Shown here: in pieces, positions 39,472 through 48,797 of the stretch | How the letters are laid out: every line of letters begins with the position of its first letter | How positions within the stretch are numbered: the first letter of the stretch is position 1 | Assembly (NCBI GenBank): GCA_023426125.1 | Contig: JAFABI010000063.1 | Coordinates: forward strand, 1-64,000 | DNA from: Bacillota bacterium | GTDB taxonomy: Bacteria > Bacillota > Clostridia > Acetivibrionales > DTU013 | Direction of reading: 5' to 3' | DNA length: 64,000 bases | Position numbers and translations under genes: made by a program | The notes under the pieces: model-generated | Databases searched by the model: none | What the model was told of the DNA's origin: nothing | What the model saw: only the letters and a program-made list of their open reading frames with translations

Positions 39472-41181
39472 ATGAAAAAAACAGCTTGCAGGACAATCAT
39501 TGCCGCCTGCCTCTTGTTAATGACCTTGACAATACCTGCTTTTGCCGCAACCTACGGCAGCAGCAACCTCGAAAAAGCCATCGACCTGAAAATCCTGGGG
39601 CTCTTTAACGGAACAGACAACGGCTTTGACCTGGAGCGCGCGCCTACCAGGATCGAAGGTGCCGCCATGCTTTTACGCCTTCTTGGGAAAGAACAGGAAG
39701 CCATAAATCTAAATTTCTCCCATCCGTTTACAGACGTACCCTCCTGGGCAAACAGCCTGATCGGATATATGTACCGGTACGGGCTTACTACCGGTACGGG
39801 AACCGTTACCTTCGGCTCAACGGAGCAGTTGTCGGCAAGGCAATATGTCACTTTTGTCCTGCGGTTGCTGGGCTATAATGACAAAAATAACGATTTCAAA
39901 TATGAAAATGCCCTCGACAAAGCTGTAGAAGCCGGACTTTTAAGCACCTCGGAAGCAAACTCACTGAAAACGGGATCAATAATTTTAAGAGACGATCTGG
40001 CAGGCATATCCTACAATGCATTGAAAACAAAACTTAAGGCTTCTTCCGCTACGCTGCTGGACAAGCTGGCAGTCCAGGATAAAGCCGTTTCAAAGGTAAC
40101 GGCGGCTGCCCTGGGGCTTTACACCTCCGACCTTCAGGATGAATATGGCAATGTGGCAAGCTACAAGCCTGTTTCCACTACAAAGGGATATGCGGCAAAG
40201 AATTGTACCGATTTTTTTAATATCCTGAAAAGCTCCTTTTATTTAAATCAAACCCAGATAAGAATTAATATCAGCAGCTACGGCGATGCCTTGAAGGATT
40301 TCCGGGCAGTCTTTGACAGAGCTTGCACCGCGGTAAGCAAAATTACCGGTGTGGAAGATTTTATCAGTTCATGGAAGTATACTTCCGACGGAACCACACT
40401 TACCATGACTGTTAACTACAGATATTCGAAATTTGAATTTCAGACATTGCAGCAGCAGGCTGCAGATACCTTGAACAAAGCCCGAAACATCGTCGCAGAG
40501 TATATTGACAAGGGAATGTCGGACTATGACAAGGAGCTTTTTATTCATGATTACATTATTAATTATGCAAATTATGACTATGCAAATTACAAAGCGGGCA
40601 AGATACCCGATGTCTCCTTTACGGCCTATGGCTGTCTTGTCCTGGGCAAAGCGGTATGCCAGGGATATTCCGAAGCTTTCAAGCTGATGTGCGACCTGTC
40701 GGGGCTGGAGTGCATCGTCGCAAGCGGAGACTCTCAAGCCTCCGGCAGCTGGGAAGGCCATTCATGGAACATTGTTAAGGTTGACGGCAAGTACTACCAC
40801 GTGGATCCAACCTTTGACGATCCTGTCAGCGGCAGCGGCAAGGATATCCTCACCTATTATTATTTTAACCTGTCCGACAGTGAGCTTTCCAAAAGACATC
40901 GCTGGAATGTGTCCGATTATCCTGTTTGCAGCAGTCTGGAAAGCAATTATTACTATAAAAACGGACTGGTGGTCAATGGTATTGAAGAATTTGAAGATGC
41001 CATTATGGATGCATTGGCACAAAGGGAAACAAGAATAGAATTAAAAGTGGAGGATTATACTGAAAAAGTATACTCCAATCCCTCTGACATCGTGTTCAAA
41101 TACGACGATGTAACAGGGTTCAAGTACTCTTCCAACAATCATTTCGGCATCGTCAGTATCACGGATATAAGATACCGCTAG
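39472..41181 (+). CDS. Exported SLH-domain protein with transglutaminase-like domain
   Basis: 569 residues from ATG 39472 (GGGGGG upstream). Signal peptide: MKKTACRTIIAACLLLMTLT ending AFA. Residues ~25-200 hold SLH-type repeats (LEKAIDLKILGLFNGTDNGF, FTDVPSWANSLIGYMYRYGL) anchoring it to the cell wall. A transglutaminase fold has Cys396 (KAVCQGYSEAF), His430 (EGHSWNIV) and Asp445 (HVDPTFDDP). Such proteins may crosslink or cut peptides at the surface. Confidence 0.88.
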   Translation: MKKTACRTIIAACLLLMTLTIPAFAATYGSSNLEKAIDLKILGLFNGTDNGFDLERAPTRIEGAAMLLRLLGKEQEAINLNFSHPFTDVPSWANSLIGYMYRYGLTTGTGTVTFGSTEQLSARQYVTFVLRLLGYNDKNNDFKYENALDKAVEAGLLSTSEANSLKTGSIILRDDLAGISYNALKTKLKASSATLLDKLAVQDKAVSKVTAAALGLYTSDLQDEYGNVASYKPVSTTKGYAAKNCTDFFNILKSSFYLNQTQIRINISSYGDALKDFRAVFDRACTAVSKITGVEDFISSWKYTSDGTTLTMTVNYRYSKFEFQTLQQQAADTLNKARNIVAEYIDKGMSDYDKELFIHDYIINYANYDYANYKAGKIPDVSFTAYGCLVLGKAVCQGYSEAFKLMCDLSGLECIVASGDSQASGSWEGHSWNIVKVDGKYYHVDPTFDDPVSGSGKDILTYYYFNLSDSELSKRHRWNVSDYPVCSSLESNYYYKNGLVVNGIEEFEDAIMDALAQRETRIELKVEDYTEKVYSNPSDIVFKYDDVTGFKYSSNNHFGIVSITDIRYR

Positions 41182-41260
41182 CCAATTGCCTCTTTTCGCA
41201 GCTTTTTAAAGTAAAGCCAATACCCTTGCCGTAGAACGGTACACCTGTGTATGAATAAAC

Positions 41261-42337
41261 TTAATCAAATATACATTCGCTTAAAAACGCAGGTTTATAT
41301 CCCCTTTCAACCGCCCACCCTACCGCAGTTAAAACCTTCTCCTTATAGTCCGGCTGATAGGCTGTATAATATGGATAAAAATACTGTTCGTGTATCAGAA
41401 GATCTACATATGCAGACTTGTGCGGATCTTCAAACACATTGTTAAGGAAGGGGGCAATCGCATCCAGCTTGTGGCAGTCGACAATAATGCTGCTTCTGAC
41501 AAAAACAATATCCTCCCGGTTGTCCTTCCAGATAAAACGCTTGTTGATATGCCGCCGCTTTTCAACCTCCAGATAGTACGAGACGGGAGGGAGTTCATTA
41601 TCCACGTTAAAATCACCTACCAGGCATTTAAAGCCGGCATCCCTGAGCGCCCTGCATCCCTCCACCGTAGCCTCGCCCCAGTGAAGTGTGGTTACCGGAC
41701 CCGTCAGTTCTTCTCCTGCAAACCTTCTTACCTGTTCCATTACCATTTCACAGTCCCTGCGCATTTCTTCATATCCTGCATTGACATAGGGATTATCCGG
41801 TTCATTCTGCAGGGCATGAAAGCTCAATCTCAGCCATTCGGCGTTTTCCCGCCATTCACCCTTATACTTCGCAGGCATCTGTGAAAGGTTAAAGCCTTCC
41901 GTTTGATAATAGATATTAATATGAATCTTTGTCCCATATGCATCATGCACCTTTTTAAGAAAACCAAGGTACGGGTTTTCAAATATTGACCTGTATTGCT
42001 CCTTATTAAAGGCAATATCTCTTAAAAACCATATGGTGTCATCCAGTGAAAGCCTGTATTTCCCTGCAAAGCTTTTAAGCCGGTATACAGTTATATGCTC
42101 CCTGTAACCGCTGGTCTCCTCAAAAACCTCAATCGTGTTTGCATAACTATACAATTGGATATCCGCGGAATATTCCCCATCCCTGCACAGCGCCTCCGTT
42201 CCGTTTATCAAGACTCTGCATCCGGCCGGCGCCGAAACCCTGACCTGTATGCGCCGGTGTCCTTCCACTGTTTTGCCGTCACGTTCATTGAGCATATCGC
42301 CGTCCAGCGGACTTAAAATTTTAATTGTCTTTTCCAT
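41261..42337 (-). CDS. Polysaccharide-deacetylase-fold protein (uncharacterised)
   Basis: 358 residues. A beta-domain (RRIQVRVSAPAGCRVLINGT) is followed by a barrel with LSLDDTIWFLRDIAFNKEQY, KIHINIYYQTEGFNLSQMPA, TTLHWGEATVEGCRALRDAG and HEQYFYPYYTAYQPDYKEKV. The order of these strands fits a NodB/GH38-like deformed barrel, but the exact metal triad is unclear. Cytoplasmic (no signal peptide). It ends the amino-sugar region and may act on a sugar derivative. Confidence 0.6.
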   Translation of the reverse strand: MEKTIKILSPLDGDMLNERDGKTVEGHRRIQVRVSAPAGCRVLINGTEALCRDGEYSADIQLYSYANTIEVFEETSGYREHITVYRLKSFAGKYRLSLDDTIWFLRDIAFNKEQYRSIFENPYLGFLKKVHDAYGTKIHINIYYQTEGFNLSQMPAKYKGEWRENAEWLRLSFHALQNEPDNPYVNAGYEEMRRDCEMVMEQVRRFAGEELTGPVTTLHWGEATVEGCRALRDAGFKCLVGDFNVDNELPPVSYYLEVEKRRHINKRFIWKDNREDIVFVRSSIIVDCHKLDAIAPFLNNVFEDPHKSAYVDLLIHEQYFYPYYTAYQPDYKEKVLTAVGWAVERGYKPAFLSECIFD

Positions 42338-42532
42338 AATTATAAAACATCTCCTGCAAAAGTGTGGCTTTTCGCCCTTCCGGAATAACTCCCCGGGTCA
42401 TCGAACAAATCGAATAAATTGTAAAAGATCCGTTTACAACAATCCAGGACATAAAAGAGGTAAAAATCGGCACTGTCTGTATAAGCCAATTTACATTCAG
42501 GGACCGGAAATTTGAATATGAATCGCTCCCCA

Positions 42533-43708
42533 TCATAAAAGCTTATCCAGGTAATTATATGTTTTGATCACATTTCCATTCCTTGTGTACACCCTGGGCA
42601 CTCTGACCCCTATTTTGCAAACAATTTCATATGGAATGGTACCGGCCTTGACAGCAACCTCGTCAACAGGGATTATTTTTCCCCCCTGCTGTCCAAAGAT
42701 TACCACCTCATCGCCAACCCCCACGTTTCTGTTTATTTCCGTAACGTCGGTCATAAGATGATCCATGCATATCGTACCGGTCTGCGGAGCAGCCATACCC
42801 CCTACCAGGACCCTGCCCATATTGGACAGGATTCTGGGGTATCCGTCGGCATAACCGACCGGCACAACTGCAATGACGCTTTCCCTTTCCGTCTCAAACG
42901 TCCTGCCATAACTCAAGGGCATTCCCCCGGTAAAGCGCCCGATATTGATAATTCTTGCCTTGAGCGACATTGCAGGCCTTAAGTCAATTAATTTCTTATT
43001 TATCCTGCCGGACGGATAGATGCCGTAAAGCATTATACCCGGCCTTATCATGTCAAGGTGCATTTCGGGAAATTTGATGACTGCCGCGCTGTTTGCAGCA
43101 TGCCTGAACCGTATATGGATTCCTGTCTTTTTGAGTTTGTCGCACGCTTCCATGAATTTCTCAAACTGCTTGAAGGTATACCGGGGGTCTGTCTCATCGG
43201 AGGAGGAAAAGTGTGTCATTATCCCCTCAATCTCAATACCCGGCATTCCATAGATCTCACTTACCCTCTCTACGGCTTCTTCGGGTTTGAAACCCAGCCT
43301 GCCCATTCCGGTATCAATCTTAATGTGGACCTTTACCCTGGTATTTCTTGCAGAGGCTGCCTGCGAAAGCGCTTCGGCCGGCTTCATCCCCGTAATTGTC
43401 TGGAGCAGGCCGTAATCAATGATTTCATTCACCCTGTGCGGCATTGTATGGCTTAAAACCTGTAACGGCATGTTAAAACCGGTTTTCCTGATTTGAATCG
43501 CTTCATCAATGGATGAAACCGCAAATCTTTTTACTCCGTTATTCAGCAGTTCGGAAACAATCATTTCAACTCCATGGCCATACGCGTCGGCTTTGACAAC
43601 TGCCATGATTTCACAATGATCACCTTTAAGCCGCCTTATCTCCTCCAGATTATGCCGAATACATTCCAGGTCAATTTCTGCCCAGGCTCTGCAGCATTTA
43701 GCGTCCAT
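42533..43708 (-). CDS. alr: Alanine racemase
   Basis: About 391 residues from ATG 43708 (GGGAGGTTG upstream). PLP lysine in AVVKADAYGHGVE (residue ~38); second catalytic Tyr probably in LSYGRTFETERESVIAVV; VGYADGYPR and MDHLMTDVT are typical. Interconverts L- and D-alanine for peptidoglycan. A long hairpin lies upstream, so it has its own control. A second racemase gene occurs at 54983. Confidence 0.92.
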   Translation of the reverse strand: MDAKCCRAWAEIDLECIRHNLEEIRRLKGDHCEIMAVVKADAYGHGVEMIVSELLNNGVKRFAVSSIDEAIQIRKTGFNMPLQVLSHTMPHRVNEIIDYGLLQTITGMKPAEALSQAASARNTRVKVHIKIDTGMGRLGFKPEEAVERVSEIYGMPGIEIEGIMTHFSSSDETDPRYTFKQFEKFMEACDKLKKTGIHIRFRHAANSAAVIKFPEMHLDMIRPGIMLYGIYPSGRINKKLIDLRPAMSLKARIINIGRFTGGMPLSYGRTFETERESVIAVVPVGYADGYPRILSNMGRVLVGGMAAPQTGTICMDHLMTDVTEINRNVGVGDEVVIFGQQGGKIIPVDEVAVKAGTIPYEIVCKIGVRVPRVYTRNGNVIKTYNYLDKLL

Positions 43709-43740
43709 AACAACCTCCCGAGCTGCTTTTGCAGTATAAA

Positions 43741-43792
43741 ATAACATAGGCTCTTGAGCCGGGGTCTCCATGCTCATAAGAGCCTATGTTAT
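43741..43792 (-). terminator. Long perfect hairpin between symporter and alanine racemase
   Basis: ATAACATAGGCTCTT (43741-43755) and AAGAGCCTATGTTAT (43778-43792) pair perfectly over 15 bp with a 22-base loop. On the minus strand the stem is followed by TTATA-rich sequence, fitting a terminator for the symporter mRNA, or a folded leader of alr. Confidence 0.7.
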
Positions 43793-43872
43793 ATTTATAT
43801 TACTTCGGTTGTTCAATTTCTTGACCTGGATAATGTATTTCTTAGCAAAATCAATAATATCGAAATTAAGCC

Positions 43873-45225
43873 TTACTGCCTGGAATCTGCTAATCCGCCC
43901 GTCGGCTCCTTTCCGCTTCCGTCCGAATGAAATTTTACAAAACGCGAGATGGAATACGAAATTGCCATCAGCAAAATGGGAAACACGGAAAACATGAATC
44001 TTGCAGCCATCCCGGGATTGCTGCCCGTATTGGTGCTGTCCACAAAACCGAAGATCAGCGTAATCAGCAGGAATATGAGGCTCCTTGCGAATCCGGAGAA
44101 CCGGATAACAAAGCTTATGGCACTGGTGTATATGCCTTCACGCCGCAATCCGGAGGCGGCTGCGTCCTCGTCGATAATTTTTGCATTGATCAGATCGATA
44201 TTGGCTGTAACGCCGGCTACGCCAATGCCCACAAAGGCCCCGAAGATCATTGCGGAAGTGAGAGAGGCGGCAAAGAACATGGGCACAACCGACAGTCCAA
44301 GAAAAGCCAGGGCTATGCGCCACATTTTAAGCGCTCCGGATTTGTTTATCAGCTTTGCCCACAGGATCATCGCCGGTATCGCCGTGACAAATACGGCGGC
44401 AGTCAGGAATGTGGCGCTTGAATCCTTCAAGCCAAGGGCATATTTCACATAATAAGGGATTGCTGCAAGCAGAAGTCCTGCGGTGGCCTGGTAAAAAAAG
44501 TTGGCAAAGCTCACCGTCCAGAAATTCCGGTTGCCGATTACCGCTTTCATGGATTCTCTAAGGCCAGGAGTTTCCGTTGCCCTATAATTCGGGTCTTCAT
44601 GGCTGCCAAAGGTGGAAACAACCAGCAGGCTCATGCCCAGGATGGAAAGAAACGCGGCGGTTGCCGTATAGCCGAACTTTTCGGCCAGCATGGGGGTCAA
44701 AGACACGCCGATTATCATACCGACAAGCTGTAACGCCTGCCGCAGAGAATTTGCAAAGGTTCGGGATTTTCCCGTCTTGAACAGCTCGGGGAAAAGGGAG
44801 TGGTAATTTGTGCCTGTCACCGTGCCCATGGTTTCCAGGAGCATAAGAAATACGGTAAAATAAATGGCAAGGGGAATTCCCGCCTCAAGCCCGCCGGGAG
44901 GCGCGAAAAACAGGATGTAAAACAGGCAGAAAAGGGGCGCCGCCGCCAGAAGCCAGGGCCTTCTCCTGCCGATCCTGGTGCGTGTGCGGTCGGAAAGATA
45001 GCCCATAAGGGGATCGTTAAAGGCATCCCAAATGGTAAAAAATATCATGCCCACAGAAATCATGTACAAAGGAAGATGCAGCTTGTCATTATAAAAAAAT
45101 GTCGCATAAGTGCTGTACATCTGGCCGGGAATAGTAATGCCAAACATGCCCAGAGCATAAATCACCGCATTGGTTGGACGCACTTCCCGTGCATTGGACA
45201 GCTTGTGATCTTTTAGAGCTTCCAT
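43873..45225 (-). CDS. GPH-family sugar:cation symporter (MelB-like)
   Basis: About 450 residues, twelve hydrophobic segments. The start (RPTNAVIYALGMFGITIPGQ), DPLMGYLSDRTRTRIGRRRP and NYHSLFPELFKTGKSRTFAN are typical of the glycoside-pentoside-hexuronide family, with the DR-rich loop 2-3 motif. It imports the sugar handled by the upstream enzymes. ATG 45225 follows AAAGGGG. Confidence 0.87.
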   Translation of the reverse strand: MEALKDHKLSNAREVRPTNAVIYALGMFGITIPGQMYSTYATFFYNDKLHLPLYMISVGMIFFTIWDAFNDPLMGYLSDRTRTRIGRRRPWLLAAAPLFCLFYILFFAPPGGLEAGIPLAIYFTVFLMLLETMGTVTGTNYHSLFPELFKTGKSRTFANSLRQALQLVGMIIGVSLTPMLAEKFGYTATAAFLSILGMSLLVVSTFGSHEDPNYRATETPGLRESMKAVIGNRNFWTVSFANFFYQATAGLLLAAIPYYVKYALGLKDSSATFLTAAVFVTAIPAMILWAKLINKSGALKMWRIALAFLGLSVVPMFFAASLTSAMIFGAFVGIGVAGVTANIDLINAKIIDEDAAASGLRREGIYTSAISFVIRFSGFARSLIFLLITLIFGFVDSTNTGSNPGMAARFMFSVFPILLMAISYSISRFVKFHSDGSGKEPTGGLADSRQ

Positions 45226-45246
45226 ACGGTTTCCCCTTTCAATTTT

Positions 45247-45415
45247 CAATGGGGGCATGCCCCCATACCCCCTCGCTGCGGGCGAAATGAATTCGCCCTA
45301 CGCTACACTTTACGTGGCGTTTGAACAACGTCAGCTGCGGATTGCTTCCCACCATTGACAGCTTTTTCAATCGGTAACCCTCACCTAAGAGGAGGGGGAC
45401 TGTGACGTTGTTCAA
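45247..45415. repeat. Composite palindromic intergenic repeat
   Basis: Contains GGGGGCATGCCCCC, the palindrome GGGCGAAATGAATTCGCCC, and a 13-bp inverted repeat TTGAACAACGTCA (45321-45333) / TGACGTTGTTCAA (45403-45415). It fills the gap between the kinase and symporter genes. Resembles a dispersed REP/MITE-like sequence of Clostridia. Confidence 0.6.
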
Positions 45416-45418
45416 TTT

Positions 45419-46354
45419 TTACATTTTTCCTGATTTCCACCCATCCAGCGCGAGGTCATATGCCCCAACCACCGGTTTTTTATTCGCAATTCCGATTCTT
45501 GCATGCGGCGCCGCTCTATGCACCGTCGTAGTGTACTCGTCTACAAGCAGTGGATTTTCTGTTTTGAATACGCCTCCCACAAGGGTGACATGAAAATCCT
45601 CCTTCTCCATTTCCAGCCTTTTTATGACCCCGCTTGCTATCTCGCCCAGCGCATGTCCCGTCTCCAGTAAAATGTCCTGACATACGGAATCACCCCCGTT
45701 TGCAAGCCTGCCCACAAGAGCAGGCAGCTCCGCGATAATCTTCGGGTGGGGAATGCGCTCATAGACCATTTCCACCAGTTCTTCCATGCTGCCGCGCTCT
45801 AAAAGCCGTGGTATCTCATCTTCCAGCCGTGTTTTTTTTCCTGTCCCTTCTTCGGACCGGAAGGCGAAGTGAAGCGCCTTTTGAACAATCTCGGTGCCCC
45901 CGCCCCTGTTTCCGGCTTCATAGGTAAGATTTCTTAAGATAACCTCCCTGCCTTCCCTGTTTCTTCCCGCACATGCGCCGCCGGTACCGCAGATGGTTAC
46001 AATGCCCCAGTCCTCAGGGGTACCGGCCCGGAGTCCTATCCAGGTATCGTTTACCACTTTGAACCTGTTATGGCCACAGATGCTTTCGCACATTGGGTTT
46101 AGAACTTTAAAATCCCTCTCCGTATCGGCGCCTGCCAATCCGAATACCACATAATCCAGCTGGTCCCGTGAAATGCCAAGCTGATCCGCCGCGGACGCAA
46201 GGGCGCTGTTTATAGCCAGACGGGCGGCTTCTTCCCCCACCGTCTGGTAGTTTGAACCTGAAGAAGCGCCCTGCGCCAGAATATTCCCTTCCGAATCGCC
46301 TATCGCACAATGCGTTTTGGAACCGCCGCCGTCTATCCCGGCCAAATATGTCAT
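45419..46354 (-). CDS. BadF/BcrA-type ATPase, probable N-acetylglucosamine kinase
   Basis: 311 residues. LAGIDGGGSKTHCAIGDSEG (phosphate 1), VFGLAGADTERDF, IVTICGTGGACAG and AGNRGGGTEIVQKALHFAF follow the ASKHA fold of GlcNAc kinases. It phosphorylates an amino sugar from the symporter or from glycosidase action. GGGTAAGGG precedes ATG 46354. Confidence 0.85.
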   Translation of the reverse strand: MTYLAGIDGGGSKTHCAIGDSEGNILAQGASSGSNYQTVGEEAARLAINSALASAADQLGISRDQLDYVVFGLAGADTERDFKVLNPMCESICGHNRFKVVNDTWIGLRAGTPEDWGIVTICGTGGACAGRNREGREVILRNLTYEAGNRGGGTEIVQKALHFAFRSEEGTGKKTRLEDEIPRLLERGSMEELVEMVYERIPHPKIIAELPALVGRLANGGDSVCQDILLETGHALGEIASGVIKRLEMEKEDFHVTLVGGVFKTENPLLVDEYTTTVHRAAPHARIGIANKKPVVGAYDLALDGWKSGKM

Positions 46355-46396
46355 TGCCCTTACCCCTTGTCAAGTTTTATTATACTTGTTTTCCTG

Positions 46397-47698
46397 TTAT
46401 GCCAGATCAATGTATGCGCTGTTTGCCTCAAGCATATCGTCCAAAAACATCCTTGCGTCATAAGCGTCATGCACCAGCGGATGATTTATGAGAGCCAGGA
46501 ATGCCTTTTCTCTGCTTTTTTCAACGGCCGCCTCGATTGTCAGCTCTTCATAGGCCTTAACATGCTGTACAAGCCCTTTAATTGAAGAAGGAAGCGGGCC
46601 ATAGGACAGCGGAACCGCTCCTTCCCGCCTTATAACGCAATTTGTTTCAACCACGGCATCCGGGGGCAGGTCCGGCAGGCAGCCATTGTTCGGCACATTC
46701 ACCACATGAATGTCCCCCCGGTCGTTCCAGATGCTGTCCATCAGGGAAACCGCCGCCTCCGAGTACATGGAACCGCCCCGCTGTGCCAGCTCCGCCGGCT
46801 TTTCCTTCAGACTTTCATCCGAATACTTTTCAAAAAGCCTCCTTTCAACCTCCATCACATCATCCGCTCTTGTTTTGCCGGTCTCTTTGAAGCTCTTTAA
46901 TTCTTCGTCAAGCATATGCTTTTCAAGAAAATAATATTTCAAATAGGATGAGGGTATAAAACCCAGGGTGTCCAGAAGCTCCAGGGGCAGTCCGATATCG
47001 GGAATGTTTTTCATTGAATTTTCCTTTAACCGCCTTATGGCCTCTGAATCCTTCAGAAGGTCCCGCCCATCAACATATAGCTTTCCAATAAAGCTCAAAT
47101 GGTTGAGCCCTGCAAAACTGCAATGAACCCTTGACCTGTCTGCGCCAAGTGCCTCCTGGGCTTCTTTTATCATATTGATAGGAACATTGCACAGCCCTAT
47201 ACATTTAACCTTTGTATATTTATGTACTGCCTGGGTGACTACTCCGGACGGGTTGGTAAAATTGATAAGCCAGGCGTCGGGGCATATTTTTGCCATGTCC
47301 CTGCAGATGCCAAGCATAACCGGAATGGTCCTGAGCGCCTTTGCAAAGCCCCCCGGCCCCGTCGTTTCCTGCCCGATCATCCCATAGTTCAAAGGAAGCT
47401 TTTCATCTTTTGAGCGGGCCTCAAGTCCGCCGACCCTGAACTGGCTTATGACAAAGTCTGCGCCTTCCAGCGCCTTTTCCCTGTCAAAGGTATAGGATAC
47501 GGCTACATCCAGTTTTTCTTTTTCAAACATCCTCCGGATAAGAGCGCAGATAACCTCCGTCTTTTTCCTTCCGCTCTCCACATCCACAAGCACAAGCTCC
47601 CGCAGCGGAAAAGAATCCCGGTTTTTTACAAACCCTTCGGCCAGCTCGGGAGTATAACTGCTTCCTCCTCCTATGACAACGGTCTTGATTTTTTCCAT
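46397..47698 (-). CDS. GH4-family 6-phospho-beta-glucosidase-like glycosidase
   Basis: About 433 residues from ATG 47698. NAD site TVVIGGGSSYTPELAEG, NPSG motif (LINFTNPSGVVTQAVHKYTK), metal Cys in IGLCNVPINMI, and YIDL-type end. GH4 enzymes use NAD and Mn in an oxidation-elimination mechanism. The substrate is likely a phosphorylated or N-acetylated disaccharide (inference from neighbours). Upstream in-frame residues lack a ribosome site. Confidence 0.88.
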   Translation of the reverse strand: MEKIKTVVIGGGSSYTPELAEGFVKNRDSFPLRELVLVDVESGRKKTEVICALIRRMFEKEKLDVAVSYTFDREKALEGADFVISQFRVGGLEARSKDEKLPLNYGMIGQETTGPGGFAKALRTIPVMLGICRDMAKICPDAWLINFTNPSGVVTQAVHKYTKVKCIGLCNVPINMIKEAQEALGADRSRVHCSFAGLNHLSFIGKLYVDGRDLLKDSEAIRRLKENSMKNIPDIGLPLELLDTLGFIPSSYLKYYFLEKHMLDEELKSFKETGKTRADDVMEVERRLFEKYSDESLKEKPAELAQRGGSMYSEAAVSLMDSIWNDRGDIHVVNVPNNGCLPDLPPDAVVETNCVIRREGAVPLSYGPLPSSIKGLVQHVKAYEELTIEAAVEKSREKAFLALINHPLVHDAYDARMFLDDMLEANSAYIDLA

Positions 47699-47711
47699 AG
47701 CTCCGCCTTTC

Positions 47712-48467
47712 TCATAAACCGATGGTATCCACACACATGTGCAAATAGGAAGGCGCCAGCACCTTGAAGGCTTCCGCACGCTCAAAGCCTTTCCCTTCGG
47801 CATATTGCCGCGCCTTGAAATCAAAATACATCTTCAGCAGTTCAAAGGACCCGGGATCGAATTGGCTTTTATGCGTCAGAATGGCGTTTATTTTTGCATC
47901 CCAGGTATCATCCGCATTAATGAACGTATTGGGGTATGCCGTGGCGTAAAAGGCAATCCCTTCCACTCTCCACACTGGCTGCAGCGGGGCTCCTTCTCCA
48001 GTGCCATAATGTATATTGGAACTGAATATGCAGGCCTCTGCGGCTGCCATGCCTACTTTTCTGTGGTCCGGGTGGGCTTCATAAGGAAGAAAAGGGTCTA
48101 CGGTCATGATCACCTGAGGCTTGACCTCCCTGATAACCGCTACGATGCTCCGGCACAGCTCTTTCTCATCCGGGTAACTGCCGTCTTCATAGTCCAGAAA
48201 TCTGAATGAATCGACGCCCAGCAGTCCGCCTGCTTCAACAGCCTCTTTTTTCCTGATCTCTGCCATCCGGCATGCGCTGATTGCCGGATCATCCGTTCCT
48301 TTGCTTCCGTCCGTCACCGTCAAATAGGTTATTTTGCAGCCGCTGCGTGCCAGCCTGGCTATGGTGGCTCCGGCTCCCACCTCGTTATCGTCGGGATGCG
48401 GCTGGATGCATAACAGGCTTTCACACTTTTCCAGATCGGGATTGGGCAAATAATCCTTTAAATTCAT
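47712..48467 (-). CDS. PIG-L/LmbE-family N-deacetylase
   Basis: 251 residues. Zinc-binding CIQPHPDDNEVGAGATIARL and the second EAHPDHRKVG motif are the PIG-L hallmark. Cytoplasmic enzymes of this family remove N-acetyl groups from GlcNAc-type sugars, including diacetylchitobiose in some bacteria and archaea. First gene of the operon, after the LacI-controlled promoter. Confidence 0.88.
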   Translation of the reverse strand: MNLKDYLPNPDLEKCESLLCIQPHPDDNEVGAGATIARLARSGCKITYLTVTDGSKGTDDPAISACRMAEIRKKEAVEAGGLLGVDSFRFLDYEDGSYPDEKELCRSIVAVIREVKPQVIMTVDPFLPYEAHPDHRKVGMAAAEACIFSSNIHYGTGEGAPLQPVWRVEGIAFYATAYPNTFINADDTWDAKINAILTHKSQFDPGSFELLKMYFDFKARQYAEGKGFERAEAFKVLAPSYLHMCVDTIGL

Positions 48468-48502
48468 TTTCTTATTCCTCCGGATAAAGCAATCTTACAA
48501 CA

Positions 48503-48532
48503 ATTTTATCATGGGTCGATTTTCATGTCAAT
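48503..48532 (-). promoter_or_regulatory. Promoter of the amino-sugar operon
   Basis: Minus strand: TTGACA (48532-48527), 18-base spacer, TAAAAT (48508-48503), ~36 bases before the deacetylase ATG. Confidence 0.7.
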
Positions 48533-48546
48533 TAAAGCGCTATAAT
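48531..48546. promoter_or_regulatory. Probable LacI-family operator
   Basis: ATTAAAGCGCTATAAT, a palindrome centred on CG like CcpA/LacI-type sites, overlapping the -35 box of the operon promoter. The bound regulator, likely the divergent LacI protein, would block transcription. Confidence 0.6.
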
Positions 48547-48642
48547 TTTTAATAACTGGACATTATTTAATTTTCTATATATAATAACTTTAACCGATTT
48601 AATTTTTATTGCGTTGTGCTAGTTGATGTAACCTGCTTTGTT

Positions 48643-48746
48643 TGTCATTGTGAGGAAGCGTAGCGACCGCGGCAATCTCATATTAAGCAATGCTTCCGAA
48701 TCAGGCTGAGATTACCGCGCTCCACTGCGTTACGCTCGCAATGACA
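48643..48746. repeat. Dispersed palindromic repeat (REP/MITE-like)
   Basis: TGTCATTGTGAGGAAGCGTA at the left is matched by a reverse form GCGTTACGCTCGCAATGACA at the right, with GGCAATCTCA/TGAGATTACC inside. Elements with the GTCATTGCGAGG ... GCAATCTC pattern are scattered through many bacterial genomes. It is in the leader of the LacI gene. Confidence 0.8.
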
Positions 48747-48797
48747 CAGACCAACTGGCACAACAGGGTTAATTTATAAAGATAAGGAAATTAAAAA

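Noticed and set aside
42321..42536. 71-codon frame between alr and the deacetylase-like gene
   Set aside because: Starts inside the alr stop region and ends by reading through the next gene's ribosome site; sequence looks non-coding.
44800..45216. 138-codon frame opposite the symporter
   Set aside because: Antisense shadow; rich in rare combinations and without a start signal.
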